DNA from: Acidobacteriota bacterium
GTDB taxonomy: Bacteria > Acidobacteriota > Thermoanaerobaculia > Multivoradales > JAHZIX01
Reading direction: 5' to 3'
DNA length: 64,000 nt
Assembly (NCBI GenBank): GCA_034211275.1
Contig: JAXHTF010000013.1
Coordinates: 1-64,000 of the forward strand
Under the pieces are notes generated by a model that saw only the letters and a list, made by a program, of their open reading frames with translations, made no database searches and was not told where the DNA came from. The translations under genes were made by a program, and so were the position numbers. Positions 7,076-15,151 of this stretch are shown here, one piece after another. Within the stretch, counting starts at the first letter, position 1, and each line of letters begins with the position of its first letter.

Positions 7076-9988
7076 ATGTATCGATCCGTTTTTCGCCCTG
7101 CCCTGTTTCTCTTGCTTATCCTCTTCGGCGCCGAGCTCGCTTCGCAAGCTCAAGCCCAGGGCATCGTCCGGGTTCCCCAGGACATCCCGACGCTGCAACA
7201 GGCGCTGGACCAACGGCGAACTGTGGGCGGCATCATCGAGTTGGCGCAGGGGACCTACGCGGCGCCGGGCAACGGTTTCCGGCTGCGCAATCCCCAGGCT
7301 GAGCTGACGGTGCGGGCGGCGGCCGGGGCGACGGTGGTGCTTGACGGCGGGGGTAGCTCCATCATCTTCGACCTGGAGGTCACCAACCTCTCCAACCGGC
7401 CGCGGATCTTCTTTCAGGATCTGATCTTCCGCAACGGTTTCTCCGATCGGGAGAAGAAGGGCGGGGCGGTGAGCGTGGTGGCGGGGCGGGCCTCCTTCGT
7501 CTCCTGCCGTTTCGAAGACAGCCGCTCCGAGGCGCCGTCCACCGGCGGCGGTGCGGTGCTCATCTTCGACGATGCCGACGTCGTCTTCATCGATTCTGAA
7601 TTCTCCGGAAATTCCGCCCAAAACCGTGGCGGCGCGGTGTCGGTGGTGTTCTCCACCGCGGAGATCCACGACAGTGTCTTCACCGGCAACCGCACCAATT
7701 TGGCGGGCCATGCCAATACCGCTCCGGGCGGCGCTCTCTACATCCTCGACTCCAAGGTGCGGGTGGCGACCACTCATTTCGAGAACAACCAGGCCGGTTG
7801 GGTCGGCGGCGCCATCTACGTCTTCGGTGATTGGCGAGAGCCGTTGGCGAACCCGGCGGCGGAGGTGCAAATCTTCGATTCCAACTTCGTCGGAAATCGC
7901 GCTGCCAACCACCCCTGCTGCGTGCCCCCGGGGGCCACCGCCGGCGGTGCCGTGCACGTGGAAGACCATGCTACGGTGCGCATCTACCGCTCCGAGCTGA
8001 TGGGCAATCGTGCCGAATCCGGTGGCGCTTTGGACGCTTACCGGGCAGAAGTGGAGATCTTTGACTCGGTGCTCGAGGGCAACTTCACCGAACCGCAGAA
8101 TCGGCCCCAGACCTTCGGTGGAGCGATCTTCCTGGCTTCCTCCGATTTCAACGACGCGAGCACTCAATTCGGCCTGTTCAATCGGCGGCCGGCGAGTCTG
8201 CGGCTGGACGGCTCGCTGGTGGATGGCTCGCTCGCCAGCGGCGAGGCGGCGTCCCAGAACGGTGGCTGCATTGCCGCTGTGGGCGACCTCAACCGCCGCT
8301 TCGGTACCACCGCTGTCGATCCGGACGGCACTGTCGAGGAGAATCGCGCCCGGATCACCGCCCGGGGGACGATCTTTTCCAACTGCGAGAGCGAGGGCTT
8401 GAACCAGGGCGGCGACGGCCTGGGTGGCGCCGTCAATCTGCGCCTCACCGCTTTCACCGCGCGGGACTCTCTTTTCCTAGACTCCCAGTGCCGTACCGAC
8501 AATTGCGGCGGCGGTGCGATGGCCGCCTCCAACGAGTCGCTGGTGGATATCGCCGGTAGCTCCTTTGCCGGCAACGCGGCTCATCGCGGGGGCGCCATCT
8601 TTCTCGGCGGCTCAACCATCCAGCTGCGCGATACCTTGTTCTCGGACAATCGCATTCTCACTCCCGGCGGCACCTCCGACATCCGCGACAGCCGGGGAGC
8701 GGCGCTCTTTGCCATCCCGGGCTTTTCGCCGACCCTGCCGGAGCGGGAGTCCGACGCCGACGGCGTGGTCCAGGATTGCACCTTCGCCAACAATCAGGGG
8801 GTGCCCCTCTTCGACGTCGATGTGGACGACGGACCCCACAACAACGTGCGCTACAACAACAACCGCTTCGGCCCAACGGGCTTCGGTAACAAGGTCTATG
8901 TCAATCGGTTGATCCGCGCTTCCGGCGAGTCGGTGGCGGAGCTCAACGCCCTGGTGGTGAACCGCACCGACGGCACTTCCGTGGACAAGAGCTCGGGAGG
9001 GAATCAAAGTCTTGGCAGTGCTCCTGTGGAAGGGCAGCTGGTGGCGGCGCCGCCGGCCCTCAGCCCGGAAGTCCCCGGCGGTACCATCGGCCGCACTCAT
9101 CTCGGCTTCGCCTGGAGCGGCTCCAATGCTCGTCTGGGCAGCCAGAACCTGGCGCAGCGTAGTGGCGTGCAAGCGAGTACCGTTGCCGGCCGCACCGAGC
9201 TGCGCTCCGGCGCGACCCTTCTCGACGCCGCCACCCTGGCCGCCGCCCCGTGCTCCGTCGGGCCGCTGCTCTGCCTCAACCAGGACCGCTTCAAGCTCGG
9301 GGTCGACTGGCAGACTCCGAGGAATGAGTTCGGCCCGGGCTTGGCGGTGCCGTTGACCAACGACACGGGCTATTTCTTCTTCTTCAACGAGAGCAATGTG
9401 GAGCTGGTGGTGAAGATGCTCCGCGGCTGCGGCGTCAACCAGCATTTCTGGGCCTTCGCCGGCGGTTTGACCAACGTCAAGACCCAGCTGCGGGTCGTCG
9501 ACTCCTTCTCCGGCCGGGTGCAGATCTACGACAACCCCCAGCGTACGGCCTTCCAGCCGATCCAGGACACCGGCGCCTTCCGCTCCTGCACCGCCAACGA
9601 CCCCACCGCCCTCCTGGCGCTAGCCGAGCTCCTGCCCCTGCCGGAGCCCATGGGCACCTCCTTGACCCTCAACGAGGATCGCTTCGAGGTCCAGGTCTCC
9701 TTCCGCACGCCCCAGGGCCAGGAGGGGAACGGCCAGGCCATCAAGCTCACCTCCGACACCGGCTATTTCTTTTTCTTCGAGGAGGACAACGTGGAGCTGG
9801 TGGTCAAGGTGCTCCGTGGCTGCGGCGTCAACAATCACTATTGGGTCTTCGCCGGCGGTCTGACCAACGTCGAGGTGGACCTCACCATCACCGACACCCA
9901 GACCGGCGACACTCAGACTTACTCCAACCCCCTGCGCACGCCCTTCCAGCCGATCCAGGATACGGAGGCCTTTGCGACGTGTCCTTGA
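7076..9988 (+). CDS. Large secreted right-handed beta-helix protein with duplicated C-terminal domain
   Basis: A 970-residue exported protein. A signal peptide covers residues 1-28 (LFLLLILFGAELASQAQAQ). Residues about 30-640 look like a right-handed parallel beta-helix with polymorphic-outer-membrane-type repeats: many GGA-[VIL] motifs each followed by FxxN or DSxFxGN turns. The C-terminus holds two copies of one domain, about residues 727-845 and 860-970. Both carry LNxDRF, DTGYFFFF, NVELVVKxLRGCGVN, FAGGLTN and FQPIQDTxAF. I associate this domain with Acidobacteriota secreted proteins. GAGGAGG before ATG 7076 supports the start. A surface or extracellular role in adhesion or polysaccharide binding is plausible; no catalytic site is evident. 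Confidence 0.75.
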   Translation: MYRSVFRPALFLLLILFGAELASQAQAQGIVRVPQDIPTLQQALDQRRTVGGIIELAQGTYAAPGNGFRLRNPQAELTVRAAAGATVVLDGGGSSIIFDLEVTNLSNRPRIFFQDLIFRNGFSDREKKGGAVSVVAGRASFVSCRFEDSRSEAPSTGGGAVLIFDDADVVFIDSEFSGNSAQNRGGAVSVVFSTAEIHDSVFTGNRTNLAGHANTAPGGALYILDSKVRVATTHFENNQAGWVGGAIYVFGDWREPLANPAAEVQIFDSNFVGNRAANHPCCVPPGATAGGAVHVEDHATVRIYRSELMGNRAESGGALDAYRAEVEIFDSVLEGNFTEPQNRPQTFGGAIFLASSDFNDASTQFGLFNRRPASLRLDGSLVDGSLASGEAASQNGGCIAAVGDLNRRFGTTAVDPDGTVEENRARITARGTIFSNCESEGLNQGGDGLGGAVNLRLTAFTARDSLFLDSQCRTDNCGGGAMAASNESLVDIAGSSFAGNAAHRGGAIFLGGSTIQLRDTLFSDNRILTPGGTSDIRDSRGAALFAIPGFSPTLPERESDADGVVQDCTFANNQGVPLFDVDVDDGPHNNVRYNNNRFGPTGFGNKVYVNRLIRASGESVAELNALVVNRTDGTSVDKSSGGNQSLGSAPVEGQLVAAPPALSPEVPGGTIGRTHLGFAWSGSNARLGSQNLAQRSGVQASTVAGRTELRSGATLLDAATLAAAPCSVGPLLCLNQDRFKLGVDWQTPRNEFGPGLAVPLTNDTGYFFFFNESNVELVVKMLRGCGVNQHFWAFAGGLTNVKTQLRVVDSFSGRVQIYDNPQRTAFQPIQDTGAFRSCTANDPTALLALAELLPLPEPMGTSLTLNEDRFEVQVSFRTPQGQEGNGQAIKLTSDTGYFFFFEEDNVELVVKVLRGCGVNNHYWVFAGGLTNVEVDLTITDTQTGDTQTYSNPLRTPFQPIQDTEAFATCP

Positions 9989-10013
9989 GGGGCGGGATCG
10001 TAAGGAGGCACCA

Positions 10014-10712
10014 ATGCGCTTCTTGGAGCCGCTGCTTCTGGTCGGGGTAGTGCTCTTGGCCTGCCTCGCCTGCGCCACTCAAGGGCCCAATCCGGAGTGT
10101 GTCGGGGTGACGGTGCCCTACGAAGGGAAGATGGAGCTGGACCGCACGCCGGACCCGGGCCAGGAAGAAGGTCTTCTGATTCCAGCCAGCGTCGAGGAGG
10201 CCCTCGCCGAGATGGATCGGATGCTCTCGGAGGATTTCAAGCGGTCCCTGGCCTGCGGTACCGCCAAGGACGCCAAGTGGTACCACCTCAGCCTCGGCCG
10301 ATGGATGCGCAACAACTGGGGCCTGTGGGGCGGTGGTCCCTTGGCGGAACATTTCAACGAGCTTGGCATCTTCCATCCGGACGACATGTCCGGGATTCTC
10401 GTCGCCTCCTACTATCGGCGCCTGCGGGGCGAGCCCATCCGGCTCGAAGAACAGATCCGCTACTACCAGGAGTTTTGGGCGGCGCACCTCCCGCCGGAGG
10501 AGGAATTCGTCTGTCCGGGGGATGACGAGCCGGCAGAAGAAGTTGGGTCCTGGGAAGCTCAACGGCCGCCGGAGCCGTGGATCGTCTACCACGTCTTCGA
10601 ATGCGAGGATGGTCGCCTTTGGGAGTACGAGCACAACCAAGGCTGGAGCCCGGCCTCGGAGGAGACGCTACGCCAATTTGGTGAAGAGGTAGAGGCTCCG
10701 GGGGACGGCTGA
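10014..10712 (+). CDS. Lipoprotein with DUF6794-like domain
   Basis: A 232-residue predicted lipoprotein. The signal ends in a lipobox-like CLAC (residues 16-20), giving lipidated Cys at about 17-20. Residues about 58-145 (SVEEALAEMDRMLSEDF ... LGRWMRNNWGLWGGGPL ... FHPDDMSGILVASYYRRL) match what I remember of DUF6794: short helical domains with a conserved RNxWGLW and DDMS. Function is unknown. The C-terminal region repeats Tyr/Glu-rich WEYEHNQGW segments. AAGGAGG (10002-10008) five bases before ATG 10014 fixes the start. It follows the beta-helix gene by 25 bases and may share its transcript. Confidence 0.7.
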   Translation: MRFLEPLLLVGVVLLACLACATQGPNPECVGVTVPYEGKMELDRTPDPGQEEGLLIPASVEEALAEMDRMLSEDFKRSLACGTAKDAKWYHLSLGRWMRNNWGLWGGGPLAEHFNELGIFHPDDMSGILVASYYRRLRGEPIRLEEQIRYYQEFWAAHLPPEEEFVCPGDDEPAEEVGSWEAQRPPEPWIVYHVFECEDGRLWEYEHNQGWSPASEETLRQFGEEVEAPGDG

Positions 10713-10776
10713 AGCTTGGAGGACCGCTTCACCCGAGGTTCGCCGCGAGTAGGTCTAGAAGATACCAATGATGTCA

Positions 10777-10789
10777 ATAGTGATACTAT
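10777..10789. promoter_or_regulatory. Inverted repeat over the hicA start codon
   Basis: ATAGT-GAT-ACTAT is a 5+3+5 inverted repeat that overlaps the hicA ATG at 10788. HicB-type antitoxins with a ribbon-helix-helix tail autoregulate by binding short palindromes near the operon start, so this is a candidate operator. The repeat is short and could be chance. Confidence 0.35.
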
Positions 10790-11045
10790 GAGCCCGAAAG
10801 CTAGAGTTGCGGATCTCGTGGAAGCGATGCGCCGCAACCCCAAGGACGTTCGCTTTCGGGACCTGTGTAGGGTGTGCGATGAATTCTTCGGTGAAGCTCG
10901 CCAGAGTAAGGGTAGCCATCGTATTTACAAAACGCCCTGGCCTGGAGATCCTCGAGTGAATATTCAGAATCACAAGGGTCGTGCCAAGGCCTACCAGGTA
11001 CGACAGGTTCTTCGAGCCATCAGGAAGTTGGAGCGTGAACAATGA
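10788..11045 (+). CDS. hicA: HicA-type mRNA interferase toxin
   Basis: An 85-residue protein matching HicA toxins, small double-stranded-RNA-binding-fold ribonucleases that cleave mRNA. The key GSHRIY segment is present, with the catalytic His, followed by the basic tail NIQNHKGRAKAYQVRQVLRAI. ATG 10788 gives the usual HicA size; an upstream in-frame start would add about 24 unrelated residues. The toxin comes first and its stop overlaps the antitoxin start (ATGA, 11042-11045), the common hicAB order. Confidence 0.8.
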   Translation: MSPKARVADLVEAMRRNPKDVRFRDLCRVCDEFFGEARQSKGSHRIYKTPWPGDPRVNIQNHKGRAKAYQVRQVLRAIRKLEREQ

Positions 11046-11371
11046 GTACCAGCTCGGATCACTACACCTATAGGGTGACCTGGTCGGAGGAGGACGAGGA
11101 GCACCTCGGGCTCTGCGCCGAGTTCCCCAGCTTGAGCTGGCTGGCGGAATCGCCGGAGGAGGCGCTCACCGGTATCCGCAGCCTGGTTTCCGACGTCGTC
11201 AAGGATCTTGAAGCCTCGAGAGAGTCTGTCCCGGAGCCCCTCGCCCTCAAGCGGTTCAGCGGTCGGTTCATGATTCGAGTTCCACCCGACACTCACCGCA
11301 GGCTCGCAATCGAGGCAGCAGAAGCCGGGGTGAGCCTCAACCGACTAGCCAGCGCCAAGCTCAACCGATAG
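11042..11371 (+). CDS. hicB: HicB-type antitoxin with ribbon-helix-helix tail
   Basis: A 109-residue antitoxin. Residues about 1-65 form the HicB partial RNase H-like fold (YRVTWSEEDEEHLGLCAEFPSLS ... SPEEALTGIRSLVSDVVKDL) that wraps the toxin. Residues about 75-109 (SGRFMIRVPPDTHRRLAIEAAEAGVSLNRLASAKL) are a ribbon-helix-helix DNA-binding domain for autoregulation. It is translationally coupled to hicA. Confidence 0.82.
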   Translation: MSTSSDHYTYRVTWSEEDEEHLGLCAEFPSLSWLAESPEEALTGIRSLVSDVVKDLEASRESVPEPLALKRFSGRFMIRVPPDTHRRLAIEAAEAGVSLNRLASAKLNR

Positions 11372-11484
11372 TCGACTCACGCGGGTCAGGTCGAGCGCTA
11401 CGAGGGACTCGACCCGGCCGTAGCCGGCCTGGTTCGCCTGAAGAGAATCTACTGGCCGGTGGGCTGAAGAAGCCGTTCAGCTCT

Positions 11485-14331
11485 TCAGTCTGACCGCCGC
11501 CGCAGCCCCTTCGCCCCCTGTCCGAGAATCAACGGCAACAAGGAAGCGATGAGGACCAAGGCCCATTCCTGGGGCCCTAAGGGAGTGGTGTCGAAGATCT
11601 GGCGCAGGGGAGGAAGGTAGAGGACGGCGAGCTGGAGGCCGATGGTGAGGGCGATGGCGCCCCAGGCCCAGGGGTTCTGGAACAGCCGGCGATTGAACAG
11701 CACCGCGCGGGGGCTGCGGGCGTTGAAGACGTGGAAGAGTTGGGTCAGGGCGAGGGTCATGAACGCGATGGTGCGGGCATGGGCCAGCTCCAGGCTCCAG
11801 ATGTGGAGGGCCCACTGGAAGGTGATCAGGGGTACGGCGGTGAGCAGCAGGCCGTAGGTCAAAACCTGGAGCAGGAAGCGGCGGGAAAGAATCTCCGCTT
11901 GGGGATCTCGGGGCGGGCGGCCCATGACGTCGGGCTCTGCTGGTTCCAGGCCGAGGGCGAGGGCCGGGAAGACGTCGGTGACCAGGTTGAGCCAGAGGAT
12001 TTGCAGCGGCAGCAGCGGGAGGGGTAGACCGCCGAGGACGCTGAGCAGCAGCACCAGGACCTCCGCCAGGTTGCAGGAGAAGAGGTAGAAGATGAATTTG
12101 CGGATGTTGTCGAAGATCACCCGGCCCTCTTCCACCGCCGCCGCGATGGTTTGAAAGCGGTCGTCGGCGAGGACTACCGAGGCGGCGTCCTTGGCGGCAT
12201 CGGTGCCGCGACCGCCCATGGCGACGCCGATATCCGCTTTCTTGAGCGCGGGAGCGTCGTTGACCCCGTCGCCGAGCATGGCGACGATTTCTCCCCGTTC
12301 GTGGAAGGCGTCGACGATGCTCAGCTTGTCCGCCGGGCTGACCCGGCTGAAGGCCCCGATCCTCGGTAAGCGGCGGGCGAGCTCGGCGGCGGAGAGGCCG
12401 GTGAGATCGGAGCCGCCCAAGAGCTCGTCGTCCGGCCCCAGCAGTCCCAGCTGCTCGGCGACGGCGGTGGCGGTGGCTCGCTGGTCGCCGGTGAGCATGA
12501 CGGTGCGGACACCGGCTTCGTGGAGCAGGCGGATGGTGTCGGCGACGCCGTCGGCGGGCGGGTCGCTGATCGCCGCCAGGGCCAGGAATGTGAGGTCTTG
12601 GAGAACTTCCTTCTCAACCGCTGCGTCGTGGACCGGTTGGCTCGGGGGCGGCGAGCCCGCCGGCAAACGGCGCTGGGCCAGGGCCAGGACTCGCAGTCCT
12701 TCGGTGGCCAGGGCCTCGTTGGCGTCCAGGAGTCGTTGCCTTTCCTCGGGCTCGAGGAGCTGCTCGCCGGCGGCGGTGAGCTGACGGCCACAGAGATCGA
12801 GCACCCGACCGGGGGCTCCCTTCACACACACCAGCGTTCTGGCCTCCTGGGCCTCCTGGGCCTCCTGGGCCCCCTGGGCCTCCTGGGCTTCCCGGTGGTG
12901 GAAGGTGGCCATGAGCATGCGCTCGCTGGAGAACGGGAGCTCTCCGGTTTCCGGGAATATAGACAACAGGTCAGCCCGGTCCACACCGGCCTTTCTCGCG
13001 GCGATCAGCAGCGCCGCTTCCGTGGGGTCTCCATGCACCACCCCCTCTGCATCCACCCGGGCGCGGTTGGCCAGGACCGCCGCGCACAATGCCTCTTCCA
13101 AGCCCGGTACCGTCGTCGGGTCTTCCAGCGCCTGGCCGTTTCGCTGCAGCTCTCCCGCCGCAGCGTAGCCCGCGCCGGTGATCTCGACCTCGTCCTCGGC
13201 GGTGACCAGACGGGTGACGGTCATTTCCCCGGCGGTGAGGGTGCCGGTCTTGTCGGTGCAGACGACGGTGGCTGAGCCCAGGGTCTCGACGGCGGGAAGC
13301 CTGCGCACCAGCGCCCGGCGACGGGCCATGCGGTGCATGCCGACGGCGAGGGTGATGGTGGCCACCACCGGCAGACCCTCGGGGACGGCAGCGATGGCCA
13401 GAGCGAGGCCGGTCTCCACCATCAACCACCAGCTGCCTCCCCGCGCGATGCCGACCACGGCTACCACCGCCGCCAGGGAAAGGGTCAGCCAGATCATGCG
13501 CCGGCCCAGGGCGTCGAGTCGCTGTTCCAGCGGAGTCTTTTCCACCTCGGTCTTGCGCACCAGGTCCGTGATGGTCCCGACCTCGGTGGCGGCACCAGTG
13601 CCGGTGACCACTGCCAGCCCGTGGCCGCGGGCCACCAACGTTCCCTGATAGACCATGGAGGTGCGATCGGCGAGGAGGGTGGCGGCTTCCACGGCCTCAG
13701 CTTGCTTGCTCACCGGATACGGTTCGCCGGTGAGAGGAGCTTCCAGAGTGCGCAGGTCGGCGGCCTGCAGTAGTCGGGCGTCCGCCGCTACGGCGGCTCC
13801 TTCCTCCAGCACCAGCAGGTCGCCGGGGACCAGCTCCGCCGCCGGCACCGTCAGCTCCTGGCCGTCCCGCCGCACCCGGGCCGTGGGCACCTGCAGCTTG
13901 CGCAGGCCTTCCATGGCTTGCCGGGCGCCGAGCTCGGTGAAGAAGCCCAGGGCCACGTTGACCAGCAGCACCACGAAGATGGACACGCTCTCCACGATGT
14001 CCCCGGCCGCCAGGGCGAGGACGGCGGCGCCGAAGAGCAGGCCCACCACCAGGCTCTTGGTTTGGGCGACGAGAATCTTCCATGGGGAGATCGGTGGAGC
14101 GATGGCGAGGGTGTTGGGGCCCCAGCGCTGAAGGCGGCGAGCGGCTTCCTCGGCGCTCAGCCCGGCTTCCGACGATTCGAGCCGCTGCACGACCTCCGGG
14201 GCCGGCAGTGCGTGCCAGGGTTCCTGAGCTTCGACACCTGCTGGCTCCGCCGGCCGGCCGCGGTGGCGCCGAAGCCGGGGGTCGGGTTCTGGCCGGCCGA
14301 GGGGCTGGGGCTGGTTCTGGAGGGGCATCAC
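11485..14331 (-). CDS. Calcium-type (P2) cation-transporting P-type ATPase
   Basis: A 948-residue P-type ATPase of the SERCA/PMR1-like class, pumping calcium or similar cations out of the cytoplasm. It has an N-terminal cation ATPase domain (residues about 38-105), actuator TGEP (LTGEPYPVSK), M4 motif AAVPEGLPVV, phosphorylation motif CTDKTGTLT (Asp about 360), hinge MLGDGVNDAPALKKADIGVAMG, and M5-M6 residues NLAEVLVLL ... LWLNLVTDVFPALALGLEP. The first 35 residues are Pro/Arg-rich and unusual. A tract of six 9-bp repeats encodes an EAQ-rich loop in the nucleotide-binding domain at about residues 480-497. It stands alone on the minus strand, convergent with hicAB. Confidence 0.88.
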   Translation of the reverse strand: MMPLQNQPQPLGRPEPDPRLRRHRGRPAEPAGVEAQEPWHALPAPEVVQRLESSEAGLSAEEAARRLQRWGPNTLAIAPPISPWKILVAQTKSLVVGLLFGAAVLALAAGDIVESVSIFVVLLVNVALGFFTELGARQAMEGLRKLQVPTARVRRDGQELTVPAAELVPGDLLVLEEGAAVAADARLLQAADLRTLEAPLTGEPYPVSKQAEAVEAATLLADRTSMVYQGTLVARGHGLAVVTGTGAATEVGTITDLVRKTEVEKTPLEQRLDALGRRMIWLTLSLAAVVAVVGIARGGSWWLMVETGLALAIAAVPEGLPVVATITLAVGMHRMARRRALVRRLPAVETLGSATVVCTDKTGTLTAGEMTVTRLVTAEDEVEITGAGYAAAGELQRNGQALEDPTTVPGLEEALCAAVLANRARVDAEGVVHGDPTEAALLIAARKAGVDRADLLSIFPETGELPFSSERMLMATFHHREAQEAQGAQEAQEAQEARTLVCVKGAPGRVLDLCGRQLTAAGEQLLEPEERQRLLDANEALATEGLRVLALAQRRLPAGSPPPSQPVHDAAVEKEVLQDLTFLALAAISDPPADGVADTIRLLHEAGVRTVMLTGDQRATATAVAEQLGLLGPDDELLGGSDLTGLSAAELARRLPRIGAFSRVSPADKLSIVDAFHERGEIVAMLGDGVNDAPALKKADIGVAMGGRGTDAAKDAASVVLADDRFQTIAAAVEEGRVIFDNIRKFIFYLFSCNLAEVLVLLLSVLGGLPLPLLPLQILWLNLVTDVFPALALGLEPAEPDVMGRPPRDPQAEILSRRFLLQVLTYGLLLTAVPLITFQWALHIWSLELAHARTIAFMTLALTQLFHVFNARSPRAVLFNRRLFQNPWAWGAIALTIGLQLAVLYLPPLRQIFDTTPLGPQEWALVLIASLLPLILGQGAKGLRRRSD
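12840..12893. repeat. Six tandem 9-bp units inside the P2 ATPase gene
   Basis: The plus-strand unit GGGCCTCCT occurs six times with small differences, encoding (minus strand) repeated Glu-Ala-Gln triplets with one Gly-Ala-Gln. The unit length is a multiple of three, so gain or loss would lengthen or shorten a surface loop without shifting the frame. Confidence 0.85.
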
Positions 14332-14521
14332 ACGCGGGGCGGTCCGGAGGTTGTGAAGAATCCGGAGCAGCCGCCCGCGGAATGGAGGAAGCCCTCACCG
14401 GTGCCTACGGTTGCTGCCGAAGGCGCCGACGAGGGCTGGCGGGGCGGATAGCGCGCCGGAGAGTCTTAGGAGATTCTATCCTCGGTTCCGGCGCGCGGCT
14501 GGAGGTCAGAAGGCGATGGGT

Positions 14522-14800
14522 TCAGAGCGTCTTGCGCAGCTTCTCGTAGCCTTCGCGCAGGGTCTTGCCGAGCTGCTTGACCTCGGTCCAGACTTGTTCT
14601 GCAACCTCTTCACCTTCGTCCTGCACAGTCTTGGCCTTGGCCTCGAAATGGGACCACTTGCCTTCCAGCTCGTTCCATTCGTCCCGAGCGTCCATGCTGG
14701 CCAGGTGCATCTTGAGCTTCAGCTCATCGCGCATCTGGGCGACCTTTTGGCGCGCGGTTTCCAGATCGGAGACCTTGTTCTTCATGGTGGCGGTGGTCAT
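14522..14800 (-). CDS. Small helical, coiled-coil protein of unknown function
   Basis: A 92-residue, highly charged protein that is almost entirely predicted helix (SDLETARQKVAQMRDELKLK ... WNELEGKWSHFEAKAKTVQDEGEEVAEQV ... LREGYEKLRKTL), without signal or membrane segment. I do not recognise a family; it resembles small stress-related or apolipoprotein-like amphipathic proteins only in composition. An AAGGAGGG Shine-Dalgarno (14808-14815, minus strand) stands seven bases before the ATG, a strong sign that it is expressed. It is separate from the ATPase gene downstream (14331). Confidence 0.65.
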   Translation of the reverse strand: MTTATMKNKVSDLETARQKVAQMRDELKLKMHLASMDARDEWNELEGKWSHFEAKAKTVQDEGEEVAEQVWTEVKQLGKTLREGYEKLRKTL

Positions 14801-15151
14801 GGTTTAGCCCTCCTTCGAATCTATGGGGCTTGGCCTTTTGCCTTGGGGCACTGCCGGGCTTGTTCTTGCCGGATTGGCTTTCCCGGCGTCTCAGTGCCCC
14901 GCCCAACTTCAGAGTACGGCAGATGCCACGCTCCGTGCCACGACTCTCGGGGTAGGGGGCTCCGCTTTGCGGGGTGGGTTGAGGGGCCGCCCTTTCAGAC
15001 GGCGGCGGGCAGCCCGCTGGTGGTTTGTCGGTTCCCCCGGGGATTCACTATCTTGATAGATGGAAGAAAAGAGTTGGGTTCGCGGGAAGGCAGTCTTCGC
15101 TGCCGGACTGCCGGTGGTCGGAAGCTCCTGCCCGTGGCCGGGAGGTAGATC
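14801..15151. other. Intergenic region between divergent genes
   Basis: This separates the minus-strand coiled-coil gene from the plus-strand PCMT fusion. Apart from the ribosome binding site for the former and a weak promoter candidate near 15025-15054 I see no gene, repeat or structured RNA. Confidence 0.5.
15025..15054 (+). promoter_or_regulatory. Weak promoter candidate for the PCMT fusion
   Basis: TTGTCG (15025-15030), 18 bases, TATCTT (15049-15054), about 100 bases ahead of the start at 15152. It matches sigma70 only loosely. Confidence 0.25.

Noticed and set aside
12840-12893. Tandem repeat as an on/off phase-variation switch
   Set aside because: The unit is nine bases, so changes in copy number do not shift the frame.
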